NCBI GenBank assembly: GCA_947476335.1
Contig: CANJQH010000038.1
Location: 1-32,010 of the forward strand
Origin: Anaerolineae bacterium
GTDB lineage: Bacteria > Chloroflexota > Anaerolineae > J036 > Brachytrichaceae
DNA: 32,010 nucleotides
Reading direction: 5' to 3'
Position numbers and translations under genes: made by a program. How positions within the stretch are numbered: position 1 is the first letter of the stretch; every line of letters starts with the position of its first letter. The notes under the pieces are model-generated. The model saw only the letters and a list, made by a program, of their open reading frames with translations. It had not been told where the DNA came from and ran no database searches. Of this stretch, positions 8,254 to 15,561 are shown piece after piece.

Positions 8254-9234
8254 ATGGACACTCTGTCAAAGCGATCGTATCCGCCGGGTGCTGGAGTTTT
8301 GACGATCGTGCACGGCCAGAAAGGGCTCGCGACGATGGCGGTGGCGCTGGCTCGTTCAATTCGCCTGCGTGATCCGGATCTTTCGCTGGCCGTAGTGACG
8401 AATTTCGATCCTGCGCTTTTCGAGGGTATGTTCGACTATGTCATTCCGTGGGACTTTTCCCGCTGGACTTATTTCGACGCCAAACTCGACATGTACGCGA
8501 TGTCGCCATTCGAGACGACGATGTTTCTCGATGCGGACATACTCGTATATCGCTCGCTTGCAGATGTTTTCATATGCTTCGAAGGAGATGACTTTGGCGT
8601 CGTCGGCCATAACGTGAATACTCTCGGATGGTTTGCTTCGATGGATCTCATCCGCAGAGAATTTCCATCCGACACGTACTGCTATTTCAACGGAGGCATA
8701 TATTTTTTTCGGCGCAGCGAGGTGGCTGCAGCCATATTCGAACGAGCGATGTCGATACATGAACGCTACGATGAGCTTAAGGTGTACAGACATACCTCCT
8801 ACAAGGACGAGCAGCGGATTTTGTGTCTGGCGATGGTTGAGGCGGGCATTAAGGCGAAAAAGCCTGGCAGTGGGAGAGGCTACCGGATCGACACGTTTTG
8901 GCCGTCCGGATTTCGCATCAACACAGACGTTTTGTCCGGCGTCTGTTTTCAAGAAAAGCAAGATCAGCAGGGAAATATGGTGCGCGGTGAGCGCGTATTT
9001 CTGCATTTCTTAAGTTCTTTGAAATCGAGTTACGACTATTTGTTCGAGTCTCTGCGGCTGAAGTGGGCGTTTCGATACGGCCGGCGCGGGCGCGACGTCG
9101 ATTTCATCCTCCGGATCTACGCACTCTTTCTGTGGAGGAATCACATTCCCGGCTTCGTCGTCGAGCTGGGCAGGACGAGCGTGAAGCAAATCAAGAGCCG
9201 GATTCGGCAGATGCTCGGACGAGGGAGTGGCTAA
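8254..9234 (+). CDS. Glycosyltransferase-like protein (nucleotide-sugar transferase fold)
   Basis: This 326-residue protein resembles GT-A fold glycosyltransferases of the GT8 type. The N-terminus (GVLTIVHGQKG) and the pattern of a hydrophobic strand followed by the DxD motif FLDADILVY (Asp93, Asp95) suggest a metal and nucleotide-sugar site. Further on, YFNGGIYFFRRSE matches the acceptor-side 'FNGG' block of such enzymes. The C-terminal 60 residues are basic and aromatic, possibly membrane-associating. Donor and acceptor are unknown. Base composition is visibly lower in G+C than the neighbours, and codons rare elsewhere here (ATA, AGA, AGG) are used, which suggests later acquisition. It starts 20 bases after the nested repeats and converges on the HAD gene. 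Confidence 0.78.
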   Translation: MDTLSKRSYPPGAGVLTIVHGQKGLATMAVALARSIRLRDPDLSLAVVTNFDPALFEGMFDYVIPWDFSRWTYFDAKLDMYAMSPFETTMFLDADILVYRSLADVFICFEGDDFGVVGHNVNTLGWFASMDLIRREFPSDTYCYFNGGIYFFRRSEVAAAIFERAMSIHERYDELKVYRHTSYKDEQRILCLAMVEAGIKAKKPGSGRGYRIDTFWPSGFRINTDVLSGVCFQEKQDQQGNMVRGERVFLHFLSSLKSSYDYLFESLRLKWAFRYGRRGRDVDFILRIYALFLWRNHIPGFVVELGRTSVKQIKSRIRQMLGRGSG

Positions 9235-9256
9235 ATCCGAGCAGAGTCTGCGGCGT

Positions 9257-9940
9257 TTATTCGTGCGAATTCGTGAGGCCGACGTTTGCCAGGCTCGAGA
9301 TTTCATAATCCCGCACTGCTGCCACCACGTTCGGCCATTCGCGTGCCTGTGTTTCCGTCATCATGCTGGTGATGCAGACGGCGCGCATGCCGGCGCGGCG
9401 CGCGGCTTCGAGGCCCATCGGCGCATCTTCGAAGACGACGCAGTCTTCTGGCGCAGCACCGAGGCGCGCAGCGGCGGTCAGAAAAACATCCGGCTCCGGC
9501 TTGCCGCGCTGCACGTCGTCGGCGCCGATCTGTGCGTCGAAGTCGTCTTGTATGCCGAGCGCGCGCAGGTTGAAATCGATGTTCGTGCGGCCGGCGCCCG
9601 TCGCCAGTGCGATGTGCGCTCCGGCCCTGCGCATGCGACGAATGTACGCGATGCAGCCTGGCACCTCGCGCACCAAGCCGGCGGCATGTTTGCGGTACAG
9701 CGATTCCTTGCGCTCCACCCAGCGCGCGATGCCTGCGTCATCCAGATTCAGGCCGAGCAGCTCGCGCAGGATCGTGCGGTTCGGCACGCCGCTGGTGCGA
9801 CGCTCCCACTCATCCGGCTCTTGCGTCGGCAGCCCAAGCTCATCGAGCACCTGCAGCCAGGCGCGCGTATGGAACATCATGTTGTCGAGGATCGTGCCGT
9901 CCATATCGAAGATGAACGCGGTGCGAGTGGGATCGAACAT
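9257..9940 (-). CDS. HAD-superfamily phosphatase, beta-phosphoglucomutase-like
   Basis: This 227-residue cytosolic hydrolase has all four HAD motifs: FDMDGT (nucleophile Asp12, acid/base Asp14), Thr114 in LATGAG, Lys147 in GKPEPDVF, and EDAPMG (Glu161, Asp162). The helical cap inserted after motif I (about 20-90) makes it subclass I, in the group of phosphoglycolate phosphatase, 2-deoxyglucose-6-phosphatase and beta-phosphoglucomutase. The substrate is probably a sugar phosphate but cannot be specified. It is read from the minus strand, convergent with the glycosyltransferase with only 22 bases between stops. It lies downstream of sppA with a 245-base gap. Confidence 0.92.
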   Translation of the reverse strand: MFDPTRTAFIFDMDGTILDNMMFHTRAWLQVLDELGLPTQEPDEWERRTSGVPNRTILRELLGLNLDDAGIARWVERKESLYRKHAAGLVREVPGCIAYIRRMRRAGAHIALATGAGRTNIDFNLRALGIQDDFDAQIGADDVQRGKPEPDVFLTAAARLGAAPEDCVVFEDAPMGLEAARRAGMRAVCITSMMTETQAREWPNVVAAVRDYEISSLANVGLTNSHE

Positions 9941-10185
9941 CGGACGGAGATTCTACTGATGGACGTCGTCGTGGGTTTCTCTGGGATGCATCCGGCGTTT
10001 GGAGGCAGATTTCACGAAATGGCGCGGGCCGTCACCCAGACCGATGGTCTGGGCTGGGGCTGCGTCGCGCCTTTGGCGCTTTTTACACGGCGCATATTCA
10101 GCCCTGAAAGGGCGGCCCTGGCTGAATCGCGCCGCAACGAAGCGTGGTTCGAATCCATCCCAAACAACGGATGCACCCGTGCGTT
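9941..10185. other. Structured intergenic region with three consecutive hairpins
   Basis: No gene is seen in these 245 bases between sppA and the HAD gene. Three hairpins follow one another: cccagacc/ggtctggg with loop gat (10035-10053), gcgcc/ggcgc followed by five T (10067-10084), and attcagcc/ggctgaat (10096-10127). The second looks like an intrinsic terminator for the plus strand, although no plus-strand gene ends nearby. The 16-mer cagccctgaaagggcg (10099-10114) recurs inverted at 17846-17861. At 10149-10159 ggttcgaatcc resembles a tRNA T-arm, but no cloverleaf can be built around it. Confidence 0.55.
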
Positions 10186-11202
10186 CTATCTGTACTGCAG
10201 GCTGACCCCCGTTTGCGCCATCTGCACCGGCAACCCGAGCGCCTGCAGCATCGCCTGCGCCATGCTCTGGCTGAGCAGTTGTGTCCATGTGTTGCGCCGC
10301 TGGAAGAGCAGCACACGTGGTTCGCCCTCGATGCCACCGCGCTTCGCCGCTTCGCTGAGCGCATCTTCGTAGTAGCCGAGTGAATCGATCAGCTTTAGCG
10401 CCGCCGCCTGTCGGCCGGTGTATACGCGGCCGTCGGCCAGCTTGCGCACTTCATCGAGCGGCAGCCCGCGCCGCTCGGCGATGATCTGCACGAAGTTGTC
10501 GTACGCTTCGTCGATCACCTTCTGCCACAGCTTCTCGTCGTCGGCGGTGAACGGCACTGTCGGCGAGCCGAAGTCCTTGTTCTCGCCGCTCTTGATGATG
10601 CGGCTCTTCAGGCCGAGCTTGTCATAGAGGCCTTCGTAATTGGTGAACTCACTGATCACGCCGATGCTGCCCGTCAGCGTGTCTGGGTGCGCCACGATGT
10701 AGTCCGCTGCCATGCTCACGTAGTAGCCGCCCGACGCCGCCATCGATTTCATTTGCACGACGATGGGTTTGCCGCTCTTGCGCAGTGCGTGGTACATCTC
10801 GTCGCTGCCGATGACGCTGCCGCCGGGCGAATCCACCCGCAACAGAATCGCCATCACATTTGGGTCGCTCGCCGCCGCGCGGATGGCGCGAATCACCGGG
10901 CCGCTGGCTGCTGAGCTCGTCGAACCGAACGCGGAGGCGTCGTCTTCGCCGCTGGTGATCTGGCCGCTGATGTCGATGACGGCCACGGCCGGGCCGCTGC
11001 GCGGGCCGGAGATGTACGTCGAACTCACCGTGCTGAGCGTTGTTGTGCTGGTTACATCTGTGTTGAACAGGCTGGAAAATCCGACGACGCTGGTGAGCGT
11101 CAGGCACAGGCAGACGAAGATCGGCAGCGTACATCCGACGGCGACGCCGCCGAGCGCCCAAGCGGTGCGCGAGGAGGGTTTCTGCGTTTGCATCGAAGTC
11201 AT
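10186..11202 (-). CDS. sppA: Signal peptide peptidase SppA, short form
   Basis: This membrane-anchored serine protease of family S49 degrades leftover signal peptides. It is 338 residues from the ATG at 11202. One N-terminal membrane segment (about 15-45) is followed by a Ser/Thr-rich linker and the protease domain. The catalytic Ser157 is in MAASGGYY and the general base Lys209 is in ENKDFGSP; their spacing of 52 equals that in Bacillus SppA. The conserved LRVDSPGG and TGSIGVI blocks are present. It has the single-domain length, not the duplicated E. coli form. TTG at 11220 and ATG at 11193 are alternative starts, and no ribosome binding site decides between them. Confidence 0.93.
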   Translation of the reverse strand: MTSMQTQKPSSRTAWALGGVAVGCTLPIFVCLCLTLTSVVGFSSLFNTDVTSTTTLSTVSSTYISGPRSGPAVAVIDISGQITSGEDDASAFGSTSSAASGPVIRAIRAAASDPNVMAILLRVDSPGGSVIGSDEMYHALRKSGKPIVVQMKSMAASGGYYVSMAADYIVAHPDTLTGSIGVISEFTNYEGLYDKLGLKSRIIKSGENKDFGSPTVPFTADDEKLWQKVIDEAYDNFVQIIAERRGLPLDEVRKLADGRVYTGRQAAALKLIDSLGYYEDALSEAAKRGGIEGEPRVLLFQRRNTWTQLLSQSMAQAMLQALGLPVQMAQTGVSLQYR

Positions 11203-11256
11203 GCGTAAAGTGTCCGTCAATTTCGTGCCGCCGTGCGATTTTGTCGGGAACTGTCA

Positions 11257-11354
11257 GCTAAGTGAGTCGCCAAAAGTTCTGGCGGCAGATTCGCCTCCCC
11301 CGCTTTGCGGGGGAGGCGAATCTGCCGGACAAAACTTATGGACAGGAACTTAGC
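11257..11354 (-). repeat. Family B palindromic element, copy 2
   Basis: This 98-bp copy is identical to 8042-8139 but in opposite orientation, recognisable from the loop (ttt here, aaa in copy 1) and from the swapped outer arms. It lies between the divergent sppA and aldolase genes, so it separates or overlaps both promoter regions. Flanks can be read two ways: as a 6-bp direct repeat ctgtca (11251-11256 and 11354-11359), or as insertion without duplication at the centre of cag^ctg. The other gap sequence (11203-11256, 11355-11456) shows no gene. Confidence 0.93.
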
Positions 11355-11456
11355 TGTCACATTGTGCTGACTCTGGCCCATTCCCCTGTTTTCAGCGTGT
11401 GTTTGCGAGAATTACGGGTCTGGGCCAAAGCACTCGCAGCGCGCATAATCTGTCGC

Positions 11457-12131
11457 ATGGCAATGCGTGAACTGAAGCAGGAAGTGCTGCGCTATGCGCG
11501 GCAGATGATGTTTGATGGCCTGGCGCGCGGGTCGCAGGGAAATGTGTCGGCGATCGACCGCGCGAGCGGCCTGATCGCGATTACGCCGTCGGCGGCGGAT
11601 TATTCGAGCATGACTGAGGACGACATCGTGGTGGTGAACGCCGCTGGCGACGTCGTCGAGGGGCGCTGGAAGCCGACGATCGAGACGCCGCTGCACACGC
11701 TCGTGCTGCGCCGGCGGCCGGACGTCGGCGCAGTGGTGCACTGCCACGCGCCGCACGTTTCAGGTTTTGCCGCTGCGCTGCAGCCGATCCCGCTCGTGCT
11801 GGCTGAGGCCGCCGCGTGCGTGGGTCATGAAGTGCCGTGCGCGCCGTTTATGCCGTCGGGCACCGCCGAATTCGCTGCGCTGATGCTGGACGTGCTCGGG
11901 CGGGGCAATGCCGCCGTCATGGGCCAGCACGGTCTGCTCACCTGCGGCGCCGATCTGCGCCGCGCTTACGCCGCCGCTGTCGCAGTGGAAGACTCCGCAC
12001 GTGCCTGTATTCACGCACGCAGCCTCGGCTTCACCCCACAGCCGCTGCCGCCGCAGGTGTGCGCGGAATTGCATCAGTGGTGGCGGGTGGCGTATCGGCG
12101 GAAGGGGATAGCGAGTAGTGATAGCGCATAG
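11457..12131 (+). CDS. Class II aldolase/adducin family protein
   Basis: This 224-residue protein belongs to the zinc-dependent class II aldolase family (L-fuculose-phosphate aldolase, ribulose-5-phosphate 4-epimerase, methylthioribulose-1-phosphate dehydratase). Family blocks in order are GNVSAID (28-34), ITPSAADYSSMTEDDIVVV (42-60), Glu76 in TIETPLH, the metal ligands His95 and His97 in VVHCHAPH, and His158 in GQHGLL. All metal ligands are present, so it should be catalytic, but which sugar phosphate it uses is open. ATG at 11457 is taken because the longer open frame upstream is family B repeat DNA. ATG at 11463 is possible. The last seven residues are encoded by gatagtg-type repeat words. 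Confidence 0.9.
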   Translation: MAMRELKQEVLRYARQMMFDGLARGSQGNVSAIDRASGLIAITPSAADYSSMTEDDIVVVNAAGDVVEGRWKPTIETPLHTLVLRRRPDVGAVVHCHAPHVSGFAAALQPIPLVLAEAAACVGHEVPCAPFMPSGTAEFAALMLDVLGRGNAAVMGQHGLLTCGADLRRAYAAAVAVEDSARACIHARSLGFTPQPLPPQVCAELHQWWRVAYRRKGIASSDSA

Positions 12132-12149
12132 TGTCGTTTGAGCCACCTA

Positions 12150-12917
12150 CTATTGCTTTCCACTCTCTTCTTCTACTCTCTGAATCTGCCTCCGCCCCCG
12201 CATCGTGTCCCAGAGGCGATTGATGCTGGCGTCGCCTGTCATGAGCGTGGCGAAATCTGCGAATCTGTAATGAGCGACGTCGTCGTGCAGTGTATCGAGG
12301 TCGCGGGTGAGGGCAGCTTCGGCTTGTGCGGTGACGGCGCGTGCAGCGCTTTCGGTTTCCAGCAGCAGTGGCGCGCCGGTGTGAATGAACGCCTGTGGCT
12401 TTTGTTCGCCGATGAATTCGTAACGCAGCGCGCAGGGCAGCACTGCGCAGCGGCCGATGGCGCGCACGACGTTTTTTGCGATGTGGCCGACGCCGCTGAA
12501 GAACTTCAGCGGGCGCACGTCGTTGCCGAGGATTTCACCCTGCGGGTAAATGATCAGCATCGCGCGCGGATCGGTCGTGAGCATGCGCACGGCGTAGGCG
12601 AGCGACTCGCTTGCACTGCGCGCGTCGCTGCGGTTCACAGAGAAGCCGCCGGTCCAGCGCAGGAGCTGGTAGCGCTGCAGCTGTGTGTCTTCGATCATCA
12701 CGTAGGCGCTGCGCCGCAGCGTTGTTTCATTCAACAGCATGCACAGGTAGCCGTCCCACCATGCTGAGTGATTGACGCAGAGGATCAGCGGCGTGTCATC
12801 GGGCGCGGCCGCCGCATGCCGCAGGCGGATGCGGTCGAACTGGCTGCGCAGCGCCGGGCGCACGAGCCCGTGATACACGAGCGCGTTGAGGAGGGGGTGT
12901 TTTTGTGCAGGCAACAT
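12150..12917 (-). CDS. 1-acyl-sn-glycerol-3-phosphate acyltransferase-like protein
   Basis: This 255-residue member of the PlsC/LPLAT family transfers acyl chains to lysophospholipid-type acceptors at the membrane. The acceptor/catalytic motif is NHSAWWDG (His50, Asp55, the H-x4-D box). Motif III reads YPQGEI (125-129) where EGT is common, so its substrate may differ from lysophosphatidate. GGFSVNR (90-96) corresponds to motif II. ATG at 12917 is chosen because a longer frame would run into the divergent binding-protein gene. It converges on the aldolase gene with 18 bases between stops. Its last residues (RVEEESGKQ) are encoded by gagagtag-type low-complexity sequence. Confidence 0.87.
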   Translation of the reverse strand: MLPAQKHPLLNALVYHGLVRPALRSQFDRIRLRHAAAAPDDTPLILCVNHSAWWDGYLCMLLNETTLRRSAYVMIEDTQLQRYQLLRWTGGFSVNRSDARSASESLAYAVRMLTTDPRAMLIIYPQGEILGNDVRPLKFFSGVGHIAKNVVRAIGRCAVLPCALRYEFIGEQKPQAFIHTGAPLLLETESAARAVTAQAEAALTRDLDTLHDDVAHYRFADFATLMTGDASINRLWDTMRGRRQIQRVEEESGKQ

Positions 12918-13011
12918 GACTTCGCTGTTATACAATCCCGCGAGTTCCAGGGCTGGATATGAATCAAATTTCCGTTGAATATTTTCCGCCCGCACAGGAG
13001 AAAACCCACCT
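12918..13011 (+). promoter_or_regulatory. Divergent leader and ribosome binding site of the amino acid importer
   Basis: The 94 bases between the acyltransferase start and the binding-protein start contain tacaat at 12931-12936, a plausible -10 box, but no convincing -35 box. That would give a leader of roughly 70 bases. A clear Shine-Dalgarno aggag lies at 12996-13000, 11 bases before the ATG at 13012, and supports that start. Confidence 0.4.
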
Positions 13012-13824
13012 ATGAAACTAAATCGTATTTTTGGCGCGCTCGCCATCGCCGGCGTGCTGTTGTCCGCTTGTGCGCCCGCTGCTGCGCCCGCTGCGCAGGG
13101 CGCAGCCGCCGCTGGCCTGCCTGATCTGAAAGGGCGCGAAGTCGTCATCGCCGTCGAGAACGCATACAACCCGTTCAACTTCATTGACGAGAAATCCGGC
13201 CAAGCCCAGGGCATCGACTACGACTTCTTCAACGAAGCCTGCAAGCGCATGAACTGCAAGACGAAGTTCGTCACTACCAGCTGGGACGCCATCGTCGCAG
13301 TGATGGGTGGCACGGGCAAGGCCGAATGGGACGTCGCTGCCGACGGCATCACCATCACGCCGGAGCGCGCCAAGAGCGTCGATTTCTCCGATCCGTACGT
13401 GAATGTGGCGCAGCGCCTGATCGTGCGAAAAGGTGAGAACCGCTTCAAGACGGCGGCCGAGTTCAAGGCCAATGCTGAGCTGAAATTCGGCGCACAGCCG
13501 GGCACGACCAACTACGACATCATGGAGAAGCTGGTCGGTAAGGATCGTATTGTGACCTATGATCAGTTCGGCCTGATCATCGAGGCGCTCAAGAACAAGG
13601 ACATCGACGCAAGCGTGATGGACGATGTGGCCGGCTCCGGCTACGTGCAGGCCAACGCCGATACGATCGAGTTGCTCGCTGAGAAGCTGACCGGCGAAGA
13701 CCTCGGCTTCTGCTACCCGAAGGGCAGCGACTTGCGTGAGCCGTTCAACGCCGCTCTCAAGGCGATGAAGGCCGATGGTGCGTGGGAAAAAATCCTGGCA
13801 AAATGGCTGCCGGGGGTTAAGTAG
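13012..13824 (+). CDS. Polar amino acid ABC importer, substrate-binding lipoprotein
   Basis: This 270-residue extracytoplasmic binding protein belongs to solute-binding family 3. The signal peptide ends in the lipobox LLSAC with lipidated Cys20, followed by an Ala/Pro linker (21-36). The mature domain begins with VVIAVENAYNPFNFIDEKSG, continues with the GIDYDFF and WDVAADGITITPERAKSVDFSDPY blocks typical of glutamine/histidine/arginine binders, and is of normal length. The permease and ATPase genes follow in the same direction, so this is the first gene of a complete importer. A strong hairpin separates it from the permease gene, a layout that usually lets the binding protein be made in excess. 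Confidence 0.93.
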   Translation: MKLNRIFGALAIAGVLLSACAPAAAPAAQGAAAAGLPDLKGREVVIAVENAYNPFNFIDEKSGQAQGIDYDFFNEACKRMNCKTKFVTTSWDAIVAVMGGTGKAEWDVAADGITITPERAKSVDFSDPYVNVAQRLIVRKGENRFKTAAEFKANAELKFGAQPGTTNYDIMEKLVGKDRIVTYDQFGLIIEALKNKDIDASVMDDVAGSGYVQANADTIELLAEKLTGEDLGFCYPKGSDLREPFNAALKAMKADGAWEKILAKWLPGVK

Positions 13825-13836
13825 GTAGTGGATAGT

Positions 13837-13890
13837 GATAGTGATGTCGATAGTGATGACGGATTTGCGTCCACTATCGACATCACTATC
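13837..13890. terminator. 19-bp perfect hairpin between binding protein and permease genes
   Basis: gatagtgatgtcgatagtg (13837-13855) and its exact complement (13872-13890) enclose a 16-base loop. Outside the perfect stem the arms continue as further gtggatagtg words, so register slippage is possible. There is no T-tract. In an importer operon such an intercistronic hairpin commonly acts as partial terminator or as mRNA stabiliser for the upstream cistron; that role is inferred. Confidence 0.7.
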
Positions 13891-13910
13891 CACTATCACT
13901 CTGCCCCTAC

Positions 13911-14741
13911 ATGAACCGCCCTTCGCAGCCCTCCGTAGCACCTGCGTTGTCGCAGCGCCTGGCGAATGCGCCGTGGTGGCTGCTCGTGCTCATCCTCATC
14001 GGGCTGTTCGCCGTCTTTCAGATTCTGACGAACGAGCGCAGTACGACGATTTTCAACGCCATCAGCCGCGGCGTGATCGTCACTGTTCGCACCACGCTGA
14101 TCGCCTATGTCGTGGCACTTGTGATCGGCCTCGCTGTCGGTCTGGCGCGCACCAGCAGTAACAAGCTGATTTACAACGTTGCTTCGTTTTACGTCGAAGT
14201 GGTGCGCGGCATTCCGATGCTCGTGCTGCTGCTCTACATCGCCTTCGTCGCTGTGCCGCTCGCCATGGATGGGCTGAATCGCCTTGGTGTGGTTCTTGGC
14301 AGCGCCTGGCTCAGCGCGCTCACACCAAGAAATTTTCCTAATGAGTGGCGCGTGGTGGTCGGCCTCGGCGTAGCGTATGGCGCCTTTGAATCTGAAAATT
14401 TTCGCGCCGGCATTCAGTCTATCGAGCGCGGTCAATTCGAAGCAGCGCGTGCGCTCGGCATGAGTTACTTTCAGACCATGCGTTTCGTCGTGCTGCCGCA
14501 GGTCATTCGGCGCATCCTGCCCACCCTCGGCAATGATTTCATTTCGATGTTGAAAGATTCGTCGCTCGTCTCTGTGCTCGGCGTCGAGGACATTACGCAA
14601 ATCACAAAGCTTTATGCCAGCAGCACTTTTCTCTTCTTTCAGGCGTACAGCATCCTCGCGTTTATTTATCTGACGATGACGGTGCTGCTTTCGCGACTTG
14701 TGCGCTGGATGGAGCTGCGGCTCGCGCGCGGACGAAGATAA
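13911..14741 (+). CDS. Polar amino acid ABC importer, permease
   Basis: This 276-residue inner-membrane permease belongs to the HisM/GlnP type. Hydrophobic segments lie near 21-39, 55-79, 94-118, 146-158 and 245-265. The EAA loop that docks on the ATPase starts at Glu167 (EAARALGMSYFQTMRFVVLP). The preceding IPMLVLLLY block is characteristic of the family. A single permease gene suggests a homodimeric channel. The region around 119-145 is a longer periplasmic or cytoplasmic loop than in short members. The ATPase gene starts 2 bases after its stop. Confidence 0.93.
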   Translation: MNRPSQPSVAPALSQRLANAPWWLLVLILIGLFAVFQILTNERSTTIFNAISRGVIVTVRTTLIAYVVALVIGLAVGLARTSSNKLIYNVASFYVEVVRGIPMLVLLLYIAFVAVPLAMDGLNRLGVVLGSAWLSALTPRNFPNEWRVVVGLGVAYGAFESENFRAGIQSIERGQFEAARALGMSYFQTMRFVVLPQVIRRILPTLGNDFISMLKDSSLVSVLGVEDITQITKLYASSTFLFFQAYSILAFIYLTMTVLLSRLVRWMELRLARGRR

Positions 14742-14743
14742 CG

Positions 14744-15469
14744 ATGATCATCATTCGCAACCTCGTGAAGACTTTTGGCGCCGTGCGCGCCGTCGACGAT
14801 GTCAGCCTCGATGTGCCGAAGGGCAGCGTGACCGTGATTCTCGGCCCGAGCGGCAGCGGTAAGAGTACCGTGCTGCGCTGTATCAATCACTTAGAAGAGC
14901 CGACGAATGGCGAGATCATCGTCGATGGCCTGCGCATGACGAAGGACTCTAAGTCAATTAACGCGATTCGCGCTGAGGTCGGTATGGTGTTTCAGCAGTT
15001 CAATTTATTTCCGCATATGACCGCGTTGCAAAACATCATGCTCGCGCAGCGTGTCGTGCGGAAGCGCAGCCAAGCGGAGGTGCGCGACATCGCGCTGCAA
15101 CAGCTGGCGCGCGTCGGCATCCCTGAAAAAGCCGACAGCTTCCCGAATCAACTCTCCGGTGGTCAGCAGCAGCGCGTTGCCATCGCTCGCGCACTCGCCA
15201 TGCACCCGAAGATCATGCTATTCGATGAACCGACTTCGGCGCTCGACCCCGAGATGATCAAGGAAGTGCTCGACGTCATGCTCGAACTCGTCGCCAGCGG
15301 CATGACGATGGTGTGCGTTACGCACGAGATGGGCTTCGCTCGCAACGCCGCCAGCGACATCGTTTTTATGGATCACGGAAAAATTATCGAACGCAGCGCT
15401 CCCGCCGAATTTTTTGCCAGCCCGCGTGAAGAACGCAGCCGGGCGTTTCTGCGGCAGATTCTGCATTGA
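14744..15469 (+). CDS. Polar amino acid ABC importer, ATP-binding protein (GlnQ-like)
   Basis: This 241-residue cytosolic ATPase of the GlnQ/HisP group energises the importer. It has Walker A GPSGSGKST (34-42), Q-loop in MVFQQFNLFPH (81-91), signature LSGGQ (137-141), Walker B MLFDEP (Asp161, Glu162) and the H-loop in VTHEMGFA. Every motif is canonical and length is normal. The gene is translationally close-coupled to the permease gene. It converges on purB with a hairpin-bearing gap of 92 bases between stops. Confidence 0.95.
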   Translation: MIIIRNLVKTFGAVRAVDDVSLDVPKGSVTVILGPSGSGKSTVLRCINHLEEPTNGEIIVDGLRMTKDSKSINAIRAEVGMVFQQFNLFPHMTALQNIMLAQRVVRKRSQAEVRDIALQQLARVGIPEKADSFPNQLSGGQQQRVAIARALAMHPKIMLFDEPTSALDPEMIKEVLDVMLELVASGMTMVCVTHEMGFARNAASDIVFMDHGKIIERSAPAEFFASPREERSRAFLRQILH

Positions 15470-15502
15470 GGGGAAGACTGCAGAGTGAAGAGTGCACAGT
15501 GG

Positions 15503-15543
15503 AGAGTAAAGAGTTGGAGTAGAAAATCTTCACTCTTTACTCT
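15503..15543. terminator. Bidirectional hairpin between importer operon and purB
   Basis: agagtaaagagt (15503-15514) pairs exactly with actctttactct (15532-15543) across a 17-base loop, with further partly complementary gagtgaag / cttcact words. Downstream the sequence repeats aactctgactttc units up to and into the 3' end of purB. The position between convergent genes suits a shared terminator; that role is inferred. Confidence 0.6.
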
Positions 15544-15561
15544 GACTCTCAACTCTGACTT

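Noticed and set aside
10147..10175. Possible tRNA from the T-arm-like ggttcgaatcc
   Set aside because: No matching acceptor, D-arm or anticodon arm can be placed in the 75 bases upstream on the plus strand, and the reverse strand lacks the invariant loop bases.
11203..11220. TTG start for sppA at 11220
   Set aside because: ATG codons at 11202 and 11193 are available and the added six residues are not needed for the membrane anchor. The choice remains uncertain.
11262..11456. Longer start of the aldolase gene
   Set aside because: The upstream open frame runs through the family B element and has no similarity to the aldolase family.
12918..13214. Extended N-terminus of the acyltransferase
   Set aside because: It would overlap the start and signal peptide of the divergent binding-protein gene, which has a good ribosome binding site, and the extra sequence is not family-like.
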